11,764 bases of DNA from Bacillota bacterium (GCA_017431395.1 JAFRLD010000057.1:1-11764), one strand, 5' to 3'. Shown: positions 1 through 8,824, counted from the first letter of the stretch. Program-made: numbers and translations. The notes: a model not told the origin generated them from the letters alone.

Positions 1-1673
1 GCTCCGAGATGCTTCACCTTGTGCCTCAGGCTGCCGTACTTCAGCACCTTCCCGATCTTTTTCAGGCGCGCGTAATCCGGACTGTCCTCCCGGAGCACGA
101 AGTAGCTGTTCTTACGACGGGCCGCCTCCGTTCCCTGCAGGAAGCGGAACATGTGCTCCACGTTGTCCCGGGCGATGTGCGGCCGGTCCGCCACGAGCCC
201 GGTGGGTTTCCTGCTAAAAAGCCGGTCCAGATAATAAAGCATCCGGTAGGCGATCACGAAGTGGAGTTTCCTGCGGATCAGCTCCCTGATATAGGTCAGC
301 TCGCACTTCAGATGGGCTCCTCTGGAGTATTTGCTGACCCAGAACATCCCCTTCTTATACTGAACGATGTAGTCCTTTGTATGAAAATAGGACATACCGA
401 CATTGTTGACGACCTTGGCGAATTCCCCCATCCTCGGCCAGATGGTCAGCTGACGGTCCGTGCTGTCCTCCAGCACGAACGAGACCCTCAGTCCGGAGCG
501 GACCGGGACCTCCGCCGTGAACTGTTTCGGACGGTAATAGATCCTGCCGTCCGGGCCGGGCCGGTCAAACGGCGGGAAGTCCGCCATCTCGATCGGAAAC
601 CGCTCCTTCTTCTCCGTCTCTATGTAGAAGGAATAGGCTTCTCCCAGCAGATGGACGCTGGACCGTCCCTGAAAGATGATCTTCCCGTCCCGGATCTCAC
701 AGATATCCACTTTGAAGATCAGCTTATCCAGAGAGAACAGCTCATTTCCGTTCACAGTGAGTTTCTTCTGGTCGGTCACCCGGAGCATCTCCGGCAGCTT
801 ATCCCCGGCCTTAAGCCCGAAGAGATAAACTTTATCATAGAACCGCATCTCCTGCGCCGCCAGCACCCGGTCCGTCACCTGTCCGATATGCTCACGGATC
901 ACGGATTCCGGCCCATGGTATTTGATCTGTTTGAGAAGCAGCTCGAGGAGCACCGCCTGGGCGTACTCCCCGGCCTGACCAGCCTTTGCGATAACTGAAG
1001 CCAGATCCTCCAGAGCCTGGTGCGCATCCCCGGTGATCTCATAACGCCTCGTATTGATCTTGTCCACATTCAGCTCGAACGGCCGGTAGCCGGTCTCCGC
1101 GTATCCCCCGTTCTTAAGGATGATCTTCGTGAGGGCCGCCGCCTGCCGGATCTCTCCGCTGAGCAGGTCCTCCGCCGATTCGATCAGGCTGGTGCGCATC
1201 GTCATCCCGCGGGGATCAAGGCATACCTGATACTTATCTGCCTGGGCCGCATGCCAGACCATCTTTGCCGGAGGCTGCTGCCCTTTCTTTTTGGGAGGCG
1301 CATCCGCCGGGACCGCATAGACTCCCTGATCGCTCTCGTCCAGGTCGTGAAGCAGCCGGGACAGGTCTTTCATCCGGAGCACATCGCCCTGATCGAGCAG
1401 GACCATATAGCGCCCTTTTATCATCGCATCCAGCTGATCCCGCCCCGCGATCTGATAGAACTCCGCTTCCCCGAGTGCCTCCCGGCAGAGCGCAGAGCCT
1501 TCCGCATCGGGCTGCTCAAGGCAAAGGATGATCTGGGCCTGGTCCTTCACATCCCCTTCATCTGCCTCGAAGTATCCCGCCAGTGTCTTGCGGATCTCCT
1601 GGCGGAACGAAGCCATCTGGTGGTCTGCGTGGATCACGATCGTCAGTTGTGCTAATGGCTGTTTCTCTGTCAT
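1..1673 (-). CDS. TagF-like CDP-glycerol glycerophosphotransferase family protein, 3' end outside window
   Basis: The open frame starts at ATG 1673 with an AAGGGG Shine-Dalgarno and runs 557 codons off the left edge without a stop. Residues about 8-110 resemble a degenerate GT-A (family 2) domain: a TIVIHADH strand replaces the usual VSVIIPVYN, and DQGD (94-97) sits where DxD/DD is expected. Residues about 225-430 are rich in beta strands. From about 520 the protein matches the start of the CDP-glycerol:poly(glycerophosphate) glycerophosphotransferase domain: YFVLREDSPDYARLK (524-538), then YGSLRHKVKHLG (546-557). The catalytic GT-B part lies beyond the window. Family members polymerise or prime glycerol- or ribitol-phosphate wall polymers at the inner face of the membrane. 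It is the last visible gene of the operon, 15 nt after its neighbour. The family call is fairly firm; the substrate and polymer are unknown. Confidence 0.8.
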   Translation of the reverse strand, partial: MTEKQPLAQLTIVIHADHQMASFRQEIRKTLAGYFEADEGDVKDQAQIILCLEQPDAEGSALCREALGEAEFYQIAGRDQLDAMIKGRYMVLLDQGDVLRMKDLSRLLHDLDESDQGVYAVPADAPPKKKGQQPPAKMVWHAAQADKYQVCLDPRGMTMRTSLIESAEDLLSGEIRQAAALTKIILKNGGYAETGYRPFELNVDKINTRRYEITGDAHQALEDLASVIAKAGQAGEYAQAVLLELLLKQIKYHGPESVIREHIGQVTDRVLAAQEMRFYDKVYLFGLKAGDKLPEMLRVTDQKKLTVNGNELFSLDKLIFKVDICEIRDGKIIFQGRSSVHLLGEAYSFYIETEKKERFPIEMADFPPFDRPGPDGRIYYRPKQFTAEVPVRSGLRVSFVLEDSTDRQLTIWPRMGEFAKVVNNVGMSYFHTKDYIVQYKKGMFWVSKYSRGAHLKCELTYIRELIRRKLHFVIAYRMLYYLDRLFSRKPTGLVADRPHIARDNVEHMFRFLQGTEAARRKNSYFVLREDSPDYARLKKIGKVLKYGSLRHKVKHLG

Positions 1674-1688
1674 GCTGTTTCTTTCCCC

Positions 1689-3077
1689 TTACAGAAGGAT
1701 CTGAAAGATATACCCCGTGCAGTATCCCCCGATCCACTTATGCATCGTCGCGTATAGTTTCTTCCCGATCATGAAGACAGACTCCAGCTCCCCTTTCATC
1801 TTGAGCCGGATGTTCTGGAGCCGGTTCCCGTTCTGATCAAAAATCGTGATCGTGTTGGCCTTCGCCGTCTGGTTCAGCGACTGTGTCAGGATGAACTGGC
1901 CCGCATAGATCGTGCAGCTCTGGACGAACCGGTTCGGCCATGCGGTCTGATAGATATGATATCCCTGGACTTTGAAGTTTTCGTTCAGAATGAACGTCTT
2001 GCTCCCCCCATACCGGCTCCGGAGCAGGTACGTCCTGTCCTCCGTATTGAAATCGATGGCGTTGAACGCGTTCACATCACTGTGTTTCGAGCCCAGCCGG
2101 ATCCTGACCGTATCGATTTTTTTCAGCGTCTTCGTACTCACGATCCTCACGTGGCGGTCATAGGTCTTCGCCCCGGTCACGACCAGGTATTTTTTGTATG
2201 GATTATAGGTGATATCGTTGGCATGGCCCAGTTTCTGTCCCTTGGGGCTGACCTTGACCAGCTTCCAGTCTGAGATCCTGACCTTCGCGATCTTGATGCG
2301 GGCCCGCTTCTTGCCGTCATCATCCCCGTTTCGTTTCTCGAACGCCATAAACAGGTACTTGCCGCTGCTGCAGGTCCCCTGCGTGACCGTATACCCCGAC
2401 AGTTTTTTTCCTGCCTGTCTCCGGATATCTACTTTCTTACTGCCTCTTTTGGCGAAGGATATGGATGCATCCGCACAGGCCTTGTCGGTCTTGACCCGGA
2501 CCCACTCCGATCGGTAGGTCCTGCCATCGTATTTGCGAAACGCCCGGATCCTTACGTAATACCGTTTCGATGTTTTCAGTCCGTTCAGGGTCAGATTGTT
2601 GATCTTAGAGCCTTTGAGCGTTTTTTTCTTCGAGCGCAGGAACAGGACGTTCTTCGCATACTGCACCTGATATCCGTCGTAATCCTCCGACGCTCTCCAG
2701 GTGACCAGGATCTGCGAACTGTTCAGGATCGTGAGGGCAAGCTTCTTCACCTTAGGCAGCGGCCCCTCTTCCGGGACCCATCCCTGCGGAACGTCCGGAT
2801 CAGGCTCCTCCGGATCTGCTTCCCCTGGATTCCCTTCTTCATTCCCGTCTTCTTTGATCCCCTGCAGCTCATCCGGCTGGACTTCATCGGATGGGATCAC
2901 TTCTTCCGGCACTTCGGCCTTCTGCTCCTCCTCTGGGGCATACGCATCCCCGTCTTCTGCAAAGGCTGGACCGTCCTCCGTGAAAACCGTCCCCTCCTCC
3001 GCGAAGACCTGCGCGGGGGCTATCGTGCACATCATAATGGCGGTCAGAATGATCGCCAGAGCTTTTCTCATCTTCAT
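1689..3077 (-). CDS. Exported protein with acidic linker, fibronectin type III domain and propeller-like C-terminus
   Basis: The 462-aa protein begins with a signal peptide: basic KMRK, hydrophobic residues 6-22, and likely cleavage after VFA (24-26). Residues 27 to about 107 are a low-complexity, very acidic Pro/Glu/Asp linker with small repeats such as FTEDG and FAEDG. Residues about 108-197 look like a fibronectin type III domain (ILVTW near the start, then YYVRIRAF and SEWVRV). The remaining 265 residues are strongly basic and show recurring beta-strand units such as GHANDITYNPYKKYLVV and NAFNAIDFNTEDRTYLL, which suggests a propeller fold. No LPXTG, lipobox or enzymatic motif is seen. The start ATG overlaps the cinA stop by 4 nt (ATGA), so translation is probably coupled; ATG 3071 is an alternative start. 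A cell-surface or wall-associated role is inferred; the precise function is unknown. Confidence 0.75.
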   Translation of the reverse strand: MKMRKALAIILTAIMMCTIAPAQVFAEEGTVFTEDGPAFAEDGDAYAPEEEQKAEVPEEVIPSDEVQPDELQGIKEDGNEEGNPGEADPEEPDPDVPQGWVPEEGPLPKVKKLALTILNSSQILVTWRASEDYDGYQVQYAKNVLFLRSKKKTLKGSKINNLTLNGLKTSKRYYVRIRAFRKYDGRTYRSEWVRVKTDKACADASISFAKRGSKKVDIRRQAGKKLSGYTVTQGTCSSGKYLFMAFEKRNGDDDGKKRARIKIAKVRISDWKLVKVSPKGQKLGHANDITYNPYKKYLVVTGAKTYDRHVRIVSTKTLKKIDTVRIRLGSKHSDVNAFNAIDFNTEDRTYLLRSRYGGSKTFILNENFKVQGYHIYQTAWPNRFVQSCTIYAGQFILTQSLNQTAKANTITIFDQNGNRLQNIRLKMKGELESVFMIGKKLYATMHKWIGGYCTGYIFQILL

Positions 3078-4336
3078 ATAAACTCCCGCCGGATCATGTC
3101 CAGCATATTCAGAACCGCATAGTTTCGGTTGGACCTGCGGTTTCCCGTGTTCCAGATCGTCTTGCGACTGACCGTATGGTCCTTAGTCGCGAGGGCATAA
3201 TACACGGTGCCGACCGGCTTCTCCTCCGTGCCTCCATCCGGGCCTGCGATGCCCGTCACCGAGATGCCGATATCGGCTCCGGAAGCCTCCCGCACGCCTT
3301 CGGCCATCTCCCGCGCCGTCTCTTCACTGACGGCGCCATACTGCTCCAGGGTCTCCTCGCGCACGCCCAGCTCCTGCATCTTGGCCTCGTTGGAATAAGT
3401 CACAAGGCTCCGGTCAAATACCGCAGAGATCCCCGGGACATCCGTCATCGCAGCGCCGAACATCCCGCCGGTGCAGGATTCCGCCGCCGCGAGCGTCAGA
3501 TTCCGTTCGATCAGCTGATCGGCAACGACCCGGACCAGATCCACATCATCATAGCTGTATATGTATTCCCCGATCCGGTAAGCGATCAGGTGGACCATAT
3601 TCTCTACCGCAGTCTCCGCTTCCTCCGCGGTCTCCCGCTTCGAAGCGACCCGGACAGCGCATTCCCCTTCCTTCGCATAGGTCGCGATCGTCGGATCTGT
3701 CTGCCCGTCGATCAGGTCCAGCAGCGCGGTCTCAAGGGAAGACTCCCCGATCCCGAACGTCCGGAGCATCCTGTGGGCGAGCACGCCGTTCTCGCCTCCG
3801 CTAAGAATCGGCTCGAGCTTATTCTCATACATCCACTTCATCTCACGCGGGGGGCCCGGCAGACAGCAGACGGCCTTCCTTCCGTAGGGGTCCTTCAATA
3901 CGAAACCCGGAGCGCTGCCCACCTCATTGAACAGCATGGTCGCCCGGGACGGGATCAGCGCCTGCTTCCGGTTGTTATCCGTCATTTTCCGGCCGCGGCG
4001 CTCATACCTTTTGTAAAGATACGCCAGCCACTTCTCATTCATGACCAGCTCATCCCGCATGATCTTGCAGACGACCTCCTTCGTCATGTCGTCCTGTGTC
4101 GGTCCGAGCCCTCCGGTCGTGATGATCAGATCGCATTCCGCGAGAGACTCTTTTAACACGAGGGAAAGCCTTCCCGGATTATCTCCGACCGTATGGTGAA
4201 ACAGCACATCGATCCCAAGATCGTTGAGTTTCTGTGACAAAAATACCGTGTTGGTATTCGTGATCTCTCCCATAAGGAGCTCGGTCCCTACACTGATGAT
4301 AGCTGCTTTTTTCGCTTTCGATGCTTCCTTGCTCAC
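3074..4336 (-). CDS. cinA: CinA family protein: MoaB-like domain plus nicotinamide-nucleotide amidase domain
   Basis: The 420-aa length is normal for CinA. The N-terminal half is the MoaB/MogA-like (COG1058) domain: VGTELLMGEITNTN, then TTGGLGPTQDDMTKEVV and CLPGPPREMKWM. The C-terminal half is the PncC nicotinamide mononucleotide deamidase domain: ESCTGG at 286-291, then VTYSNEAK, GAVSEE and TGIAGPDGG followed by KPVGTVYY. The PncC activity recycles NMN to nicotinate mononucleotide in the pyridine nucleotide cycle; in other CinA proteins the N-terminal domain is an ADP-ribose or COG1058-type pyrophosphatase. The protein is cytosolic. The start is GTG at 4336, overlapping the pgsA stop (GTGA), with AGGGAGGT 9 nt upstream. 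In many Firmicutes recA follows cinA; here an exported protein gene does, overlapping by 4 nt. Confidence 0.95.
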   Translation of the reverse strand: MSKEASKAKKAAIISVGTELLMGEITNTNTVFLSQKLNDLGIDVLFHHTVGDNPGRLSLVLKESLAECDLIITTGGLGPTQDDMTKEVVCKIMRDELVMNEKWLAYLYKRYERRGRKMTDNNRKQALIPSRATMLFNEVGSAPGFVLKDPYGRKAVCCLPGPPREMKWMYENKLEPILSGGENGVLAHRMLRTFGIGESSLETALLDLIDGQTDPTIATYAKEGECAVRVASKRETAEEAETAVENMVHLIAYRIGEYIYSYDDVDLVRVVADQLIERNLTLAAAESCTGGMFGAAMTDVPGISAVFDRSLVTYSNEAKMQELGVREETLEQYGAVSEETAREMAEGVREASGADIGISVTGIAGPDGGTEEKPVGTVYYALATKDHTVSRKTIWNTGNRRSNRNYAVLNMLDMIRREFI

Positions 4337-4866
4337 TGTGAGAATACCTCCCTGTTCTTCACAACGTATTCACATCCGGATACGATGGTCATGATGACCG
4401 CTGCCCAAAGGACGATCTGGTCCAGCGGGAAGTCCCCGAAGTAGACGGAGCACGGCCAGTTGTTCAGAAGGAGCAGCGGGATCGCGACCATCTGCAGGAC
4501 CGTCTTGATCTTGCCGCTCCAGCCGGCGGCGATGACGATCCCCTCTGCGGCTGCCACCTGGCGCATCCCTGTGATGATGAATTCCCTTCCGAGGATCACG
4601 ATCACCATCCAGGCCGGAATACTACCAAGCTCTATAAGGCACAAAAAGGCCGACATGGTCAGCAGTTTATCCGCCAGCGGATCCATGAGCTTCCCGAAGT
4701 TCGTCACCAGATTGTATTTTCTGGCGATCTTCCCGTCGAGCATATCTGTGAACGCCGCCGCGATGAATATGATCGTCGCGGCCACGTTATATCCCATCAT
4801 GAGTACGACGATGAAGACAGGGATCGCGAAGATCCTCCCCAGCGTCAGCTTATTCGGTAGATTCAT
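4333..4866 (-). CDS. pgsA: CDP-diacylglycerol--glycerol-3-phosphate 3-phosphatidyltransferase
   Basis: The 177-aa integral membrane enzyme makes phosphatidylglycerol phosphate from CDP-diacylglycerol and glycerol-3-phosphate, the committed step to phosphatidylglycerol. The CDP-alcohol phosphotransferase signature is complete at residues 41-66 (D41..D44 G45..A48 R49, G58, D62, D66). It begins MNLPNKLTLGRI, as PgsA proteins usually do, and has several hydrophobic segments (about 12-24, 28-40, 80-95, 120-140, 150-167). The frame stays open to an ATG at 4920, but ATG 4866 is chosen because AGGAG lies 6 nt upstream and the 4920 start would overlap rimO and add an unusual tail. It follows rimO by 16 nt and overlaps cinA by 4 nt. 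Phosphatidylglycerol also supplies glycerol phosphate for lipoteichoic-type polymers, which fits the envelope genes around it. Confidence 0.95.
   Translation of the reverse strand: MNLPNKLTLGRIFAIPVFIVVLMMGYNVAATIIFIAAAFTDMLDGKIARKYNLVTNFGKLMDPLADKLLTMSAFLCLIELGSIPAWMVIVILGREFIITGMRQVAAAEGIVIAAGWSGKIKTVLQMVAIPLLLLNNWPCSVYFGDFPLDQIVLWAAVIMTIVSGCEYVVKNREVFSQ
4346..4353 (-). promoter_or_regulatory. Ribosome binding site supporting the GTG start of cinA
   Basis: The minus strand reads AGGGAGGT, ending 9 nt before the GTG at 4336. It lies inside the 3' end of pgsA. No ATG in this frame sits at a better distance, so it decides the start. Confidence 0.75.
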
Positions 4867-4872
4867 AAATGT

Positions 4873-4877
4873 CTCCT
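4873..4877 (-). promoter_or_regulatory. Ribosome binding site deciding the pgsA start
   Basis: The minus strand reads AGGAG 6 nt before ATG 4866, in the 16-nt gap after the rimO stop. This favours the 177-aa form over the 195-aa open frame that begins at 4920. Confidence 0.8.
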
Positions 4878-4882
4878 TTCCA

Positions 4883-6250
4883 TCATACAGGCTCTCCGAC
4901 CAGGTCATAATCGAAGGCATCGATGATCCGTACGTCCACCATTTTTCCGGGGTGCAAAGGCTGGTCCGGCGCCTCGAAGATCACGGTCCCGTCGATCTCC
5001 GGAGCATCATACTGCGTCCTGGCGATCCAGGCCCCGTCCTCGTCCTTGCCGCAGACTAAAACGCGCTGGATGCTCCCGACCTTTTCCCGGCATACTTCCC
5101 TTGAGATCTCGATCTGATGGCGCATGATCTCATCCGCCCGCATTGCCTTAGTTTCCTCATCTATCTGATCCGGACGCTCCCCTGCCGGGGTCCCTTCCTC
5201 CCTGGAATAAGCGAATACGCCAAGCCGTTCGAATCGCATCTCCCCGGCGAAGGACGACAGTTCCAGGAAGTCCTCCTCTGTTTCCCCGGGGAAGCCTGTG
5301 ATAAACGTGGTCCGGATATGGATGTCGGGGATCGCCTCGCGCAGCCGCCGGATCGTGCTCCGGATGCTTTCCCCCGTGGATCTTCTTCGCATCTCACGAA
5401 GAACGTGGTCTGAGCAGTGCTGCAGCGGGATATCGATATAGTGGCAGATCTTCGGCTCCGTCTTCATGACCTCGATCAGCTCGTCCGTGATCTTGTCCTC
5501 GTAGCAATACATCAGCCGGATCCACTCGATCCCGTCGGTTTTAGCCAGGGCCCGCAGAAGCCATGGGAGCCGCAGCTCTCCGTAGAGGTCCCGCCCGTAT
5601 TCCGTCACATCCTGGGCGATCAGGAGGAGTTCCTTGCAGCCGGCACGGGCCAGGGCTTCCGCCTCCATCACGATGTCCTCCATGCGCCGGCTCCTGTAGC
5701 CGCCGCGGATCTGGGGGATCACGCAGTAGGCGCAGCGGTTGTTGCAGCCCTCCGCGATCCGCAAAGTCGCCGTATACGGATTTTCCTCCAGCCGCCGGGC
5801 GCTGAATTCCTCGAAGCGTTCCGGCGCACAGCTGTTATATAGTTTCTGTTTATCTTCCCGGTCCAGCCTTTGCAGAGTTTCCTGCAGGATCTCCGGGAGC
5901 CGTTCATATTCGTTGACCCCGAGAAACAGGTCCACCTCAGGGATCTCTTCGAGCAGCTCCTTCCCGTACCTCTGTGAAAGACAGCCGCTGACCACGAGCA
6001 GCGGACGGGTGCTCCCCTCTTCTTCCCGCATCTCTGCGAGCCTCACCATATCGAAAATATGATCGATGGACTCTTTTTTGGCATCTCCGATGAACCCGCA
6101 GGTATTGACCATGAGCACGTCCGCTTCCTCCGGATTCGCACAGATCCGGTAGCCCGCCTGCTCACAGATCCCGCATGCAGCCTCGGAATCGTTGAAATTC
6201 TTCGGGCATCCGAGAGTGTCGATATAAAGTTTTATGTTATTCTGTGACAT
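4883..6250 (-). CDS. rimO: Ribosomal protein uS12 (S12) methylthiotransferase RimO
   Basis: This 455-aa radical SAM enzyme adds a methylthio group to a conserved aspartate of ribosomal protein S12. The N-terminal cluster-binding cysteines are C15 (in LGCPKNFNDSE), C51 (in VNTCGFIGDAKKES) and C90 (in VSGCLSQRYG). The radical SAM cluster motif CxxxCxxC is C169, C173 and C176, followed by VIPQIRGGYRSR. The C-terminal part (from about 390) looks like a TRAM RNA-binding domain. LGCPKN, and NTCGFI followed by AKKES, fit RimO rather than MiaB, which has NTCxVRExA-type sequence. Its first 14 nt overlap the end of ftsK, and its AGGAGGG ribosome binding site lies within ftsK, so expression depends on the upstream genes. 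Confidence 0.95.
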   Translation of the reverse strand: MSQNNIKLYIDTLGCPKNFNDSEAACGICEQAGYRICANPEEADVLMVNTCGFIGDAKKESIDHIFDMVRLAEMREEEGSTRPLLVVSGCLSQRYGKELLEEIPEVDLFLGVNEYERLPEILQETLQRLDREDKQKLYNSCAPERFEEFSARRLEENPYTATLRIAEGCNNRCAYCVIPQIRGGYRSRRMEDIVMEAEALARAGCKELLLIAQDVTEYGRDLYGELRLPWLLRALAKTDGIEWIRLMYCYEDKITDELIEVMKTEPKICHYIDIPLQHCSDHVLREMRRRSTGESIRSTIRRLREAIPDIHIRTTFITGFPGETEEDFLELSSFAGEMRFERLGVFAYSREEGTPAGERPDQIDEETKAMRADEIMRHQIEISREVCREKVGSIQRVLVCGKDEDGAWIARTQYDAPEIDGTVIFEAPDQPLHPGKMVDVRIIDAFDYDLVGEPV

Positions 6251-8801
6251 CCGCAGCGCCCTCCTGCATGACCTGCAGGTCTTCCTCTGAGATCAGTACT
6301 TTTCTCGGTTTGCTTCCCTCGGACGGACCGATGATCTGACGTTCCTCCATCATATCGATGATCCTCGCCGCCCGGTTGTATCCGATCCGGAACCTCCGCT
6401 GGAGCATGGAGACGGAAGCCTGTCCCGCTCCGACCACGAGTTCGATGGCATCCGGCAGAAGCTCATCCCCCATATCCGAGGTATTGCCCTTCTCTGCATC
6501 CGGCACATTCGCCTGCTCGATCTTATCGATCACGTCTACGGAATACTCCGTCTCTTCGACCTGTGATTTCACGAAATCGATCACGCGGTTGACCTCTGTA
6601 TCTGAGATGAACGCGCCCTGTACCCGGATCGGCTTGCCACTGCCCAGCGGGTTAAAGAGCATGTCGCCCTTGCCGACCAGCTTCTCAGCACCGGCCATAT
6701 CCAGTATGGTCCTGGAGTCGACTTGGGATGAGACCGCGAATGCGATCCTGGACGGGATATTCGCCTTGATGACTCCGGTGATGACATCCACCGACGGACG
6801 CTGGGTCGCGACGATCAGGTGCATACCTGCCGCCCTGGCTTTTTGGGCCAGACGGCAGATGGAATCCTCGACCTGAGATGGGGCTGCCATCATCAGGTCC
6901 GCCAGCTCATCGATCACGATGACGACCTGCGGCATCGGTCTCTGAGGCTCTCCGTCGACCACCTGATACTTTTTCTTCTTTATCTTCTCGTTATAGCTGT
7001 CCAGATCACGGCAATGCAGGTCCGCGAATCTGCGGTACCGTTCGTCCATTTCAGCGACCGCCCAGTTCAAGGCTGCAGCCGCCTTGGCCGGTTCCGTGAC
7101 GACCGGGATCAGCATGTGCGGGATCCCGTTATAGTTCGACAGTTCCACGACCTTCGGGTCGATCAGGACGAGCTTGACCTCATCGGGTCTCGCCTTATAC
7201 AGGAAGCTCGTAATGATCGTGTTGATGCAGACGCTCTTGCCGGAGCCCGTAGAGCCCGCGATCAGAAGGTGCGGCATGGATTTCAGATCCGCCACGATGG
7301 ACTTGCCCGCAATATCCTTGCCGACTGCGAACGAGATCTTCGAAGTCGCGTTCCGGAAGGTGTTGGAATCTATGATCTCTCTGGCTGTGACCATGTTGAT
7401 CCTATCGTTTTCGATCTCTATGCCTACGGCGGGCTTGCCCGGGATCGGTGCTTCGATACGGATGCTCTTCGCCTCCATGTTGAGGGCGATATCATCCGCC
7501 AGATTCTTGATTCCCTTGACCTTGACGCCGCTGTCCGGATGGACTTCATATCTGGTCACCGCCGGTCCCTGGGAAACATTGGTGACCTGTGCCGAGATCC
7601 CGAAACTCCTCAGGGTCTCCTCCAGCTTCAGTGCCTTGCCCCGGAGCTCGTTCTCCGTTTCGGCACGGCTGACGGAGCTGCGTTTGCCTTTGCTCAGAAG
7701 ATCCGGTGACGGGAACTCGTAGTTCTCACTGGCCTTTTCTTCATTGAAATCCTCCTGCTGGAGCATGCTCTCCGCCGCCTGGCTGTTCGTCAGTTTGTCC
7801 TCTGCAGGGTCGTATGTCTTCGCCACGATGGCAGAGCCGCTCGGGGAGGAATCGGTATCCTTACTCCGCTCCAGCGTCGTGTTTTCTGCGATCGCTTTCG
7901 TGCTTCTTTTTGTCTTCTTCGGTTTAGCTGCAGGCTCCTCGTCTGCGCTTGAGGTACCGGTCAGCTTCTTCAGAAGAGATTTCTCGGCCGGCGTTCTCCC
8001 GGACCTGCCGGTGGGTTCTTCATCGCTCATCAGGTTGATGACCTGCTGCTGTCTGCCTGAACCGCCTCTCCTCTGGGTATCCTCCTCGATCTGCTGCTGG
8101 CGGGCCATTCTGGCCGCCTCGACCTGCTCCTCTTCTTCCCGGATCGTCATATCATGCTCGAGCCTCCTGCGCAGCCTGCGCTGGCTCATCGTCTCAAAGA
8201 ACCGGGAGACCGGCGTATTGATCAGAAGGAGCAGACAGATGAAGATCACTACGAACGTAAGGATATATAGTCCCGGCACGCCGATCCAGCCGGCGAGCAG
8301 CGAGCCTACGTACATGCCGAAGACCCCGCCGTCTGTCAGCGCGATCCCATTATGATAACTCTCTGAGAAACTGTGGAAGCCGCCGCCTTCGACGATCGGA
8401 TCCATGAAGCGTCCCGCATTGATCAGCGCGAACATGAGAAAGATGACCACGAGAAGTATGACCGATTTGATCCCCATGTGGATCGTTTTTCTCATGAACA
8501 GAAGGATCCCGTAGATGATGAAATAATACGGGAGCACGAACGCAGTGAAGCCGAAGACGCCTTTCAGGGCATCAGAAATGATGCTCCCGGCACTGCCCGC
8601 GTACTGCGTCTGCAGTGCGATGATCAGGAAGGCGCCCAGAGCGATGACGATGATCCCGATGATCTCATCCTTGATCTGAGCTTTCGCCTGGTTCCTGGCT
8701 TCGATCGCATCGACCCTTCTGGCCGCGGATGCGCTGGTCCCGCTGTTTCTCTTTTTATTGTTTCCCGAGGGCCGGCTTTGGCCCCGTTTCGTTTGTGCCA
8801 T
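6237..8801 (-). CDS. ftsK: FtsK/SpoIIIE-family DNA translocase
   Basis: The 854-aa septal DNA pump moves chromosomal DNA through the closing division or sporulation septum. A basic N-terminus (1-45) is followed by four or five membrane segments (about 48-67, 80-105, 113-132, 155-200). Next is a charged, low-complexity cytoplasmic linker (about 200-370), then the alpha/beta RecA-like motor. Walker A is GSTGSGKS at 516-523, and Walker B is VVIVIDELADLMM with D631 and E632. KARAAGMHLIVATQRPSVDVITG follows, as is typical of the family. The C-terminal gamma winged helix (about 785-850: QASVSMLQRRFRIGYNRAA) is the domain that reads polar chromosome sequences. It lies 23 nt after uppP. Whether it serves vegetative division, sporulation or both cannot be decided here. 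Confidence 0.96.
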   Translation of the reverse strand: MAQTKRGQSRPSGNNKKRNSGTSASAARRVDAIEARNQAKAQIKDEIIGIIVIALGAFLIIALQTQYAGSAGSIISDALKGVFGFTAFVLPYYFIIYGILLFMRKTIHMGIKSVILLVVIFLMFALINAGRFMDPIVEGGGFHSFSESYHNGIALTDGGVFGMYVGSLLAGWIGVPGLYILTFVVIFICLLLLINTPVSRFFETMSQRRLRRRLEHDMTIREEEEQVEAARMARQQQIEEDTQRRGGSGRQQQVINLMSDEEPTGRSGRTPAEKSLLKKLTGTSSADEEPAAKPKKTKRSTKAIAENTTLERSKDTDSSPSGSAIVAKTYDPAEDKLTNSQAAESMLQQEDFNEEKASENYEFPSPDLLSKGKRSSVSRAETENELRGKALKLEETLRSFGISAQVTNVSQGPAVTRYEVHPDSGVKVKGIKNLADDIALNMEAKSIRIEAPIPGKPAVGIEIENDRINMVTAREIIDSNTFRNATSKISFAVGKDIAGKSIVADLKSMPHLLIAGSTGSGKSVCINTIITSFLYKARPDEVKLVLIDPKVVELSNYNGIPHMLIPVVTEPAKAAAALNWAVAEMDERYRRFADLHCRDLDSYNEKIKKKKYQVVDGEPQRPMPQVVIVIDELADLMMAAPSQVEDSICRLAQKARAAGMHLIVATQRPSVDVITGVIKANIPSRIAFAVSSQVDSRTILDMAGAEKLVGKGDMLFNPLGSGKPIRVQGAFISDTEVNRVIDFVKSQVEETEYSVDVIDKIEQANVPDAEKGNTSDMGDELLPDAIELVVGAGQASVSMLQRRFRIGYNRAARIIDMMEERQIIGPSEGSKPRKVLISEEDLQVMQEGAADVTE

Positions 8802-8824
8802 GTTTGTCCTGCCTTTGCAAAATC

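Noticed and set aside
9..998. 329-codon plus-strand open frame
   Set aside because: It is antisense to the TagF-like gene. The minus frame has a recognisable domain, a ribosome binding site and operon spacing, and the plus frame has no family-like motifs.
3176..4156. 326-codon plus-strand open frame
   Set aside because: It lies opposite the well-supported cinA. The translation is rich in Arg, His and Leu, as expected of a GC-rich antisense shadow.
4867..4920. Upstream start for pgsA at 4920
   Set aside because: It would overlap rimO, adds 18 unlikely residues and lacks a well-placed Shine-Dalgarno, unlike ATG 4866.
6819..7709. 296-codon plus-strand open frame
   Set aside because: It is antisense to the ftsK motor domain and lacks any domain signature or ribosome binding site.
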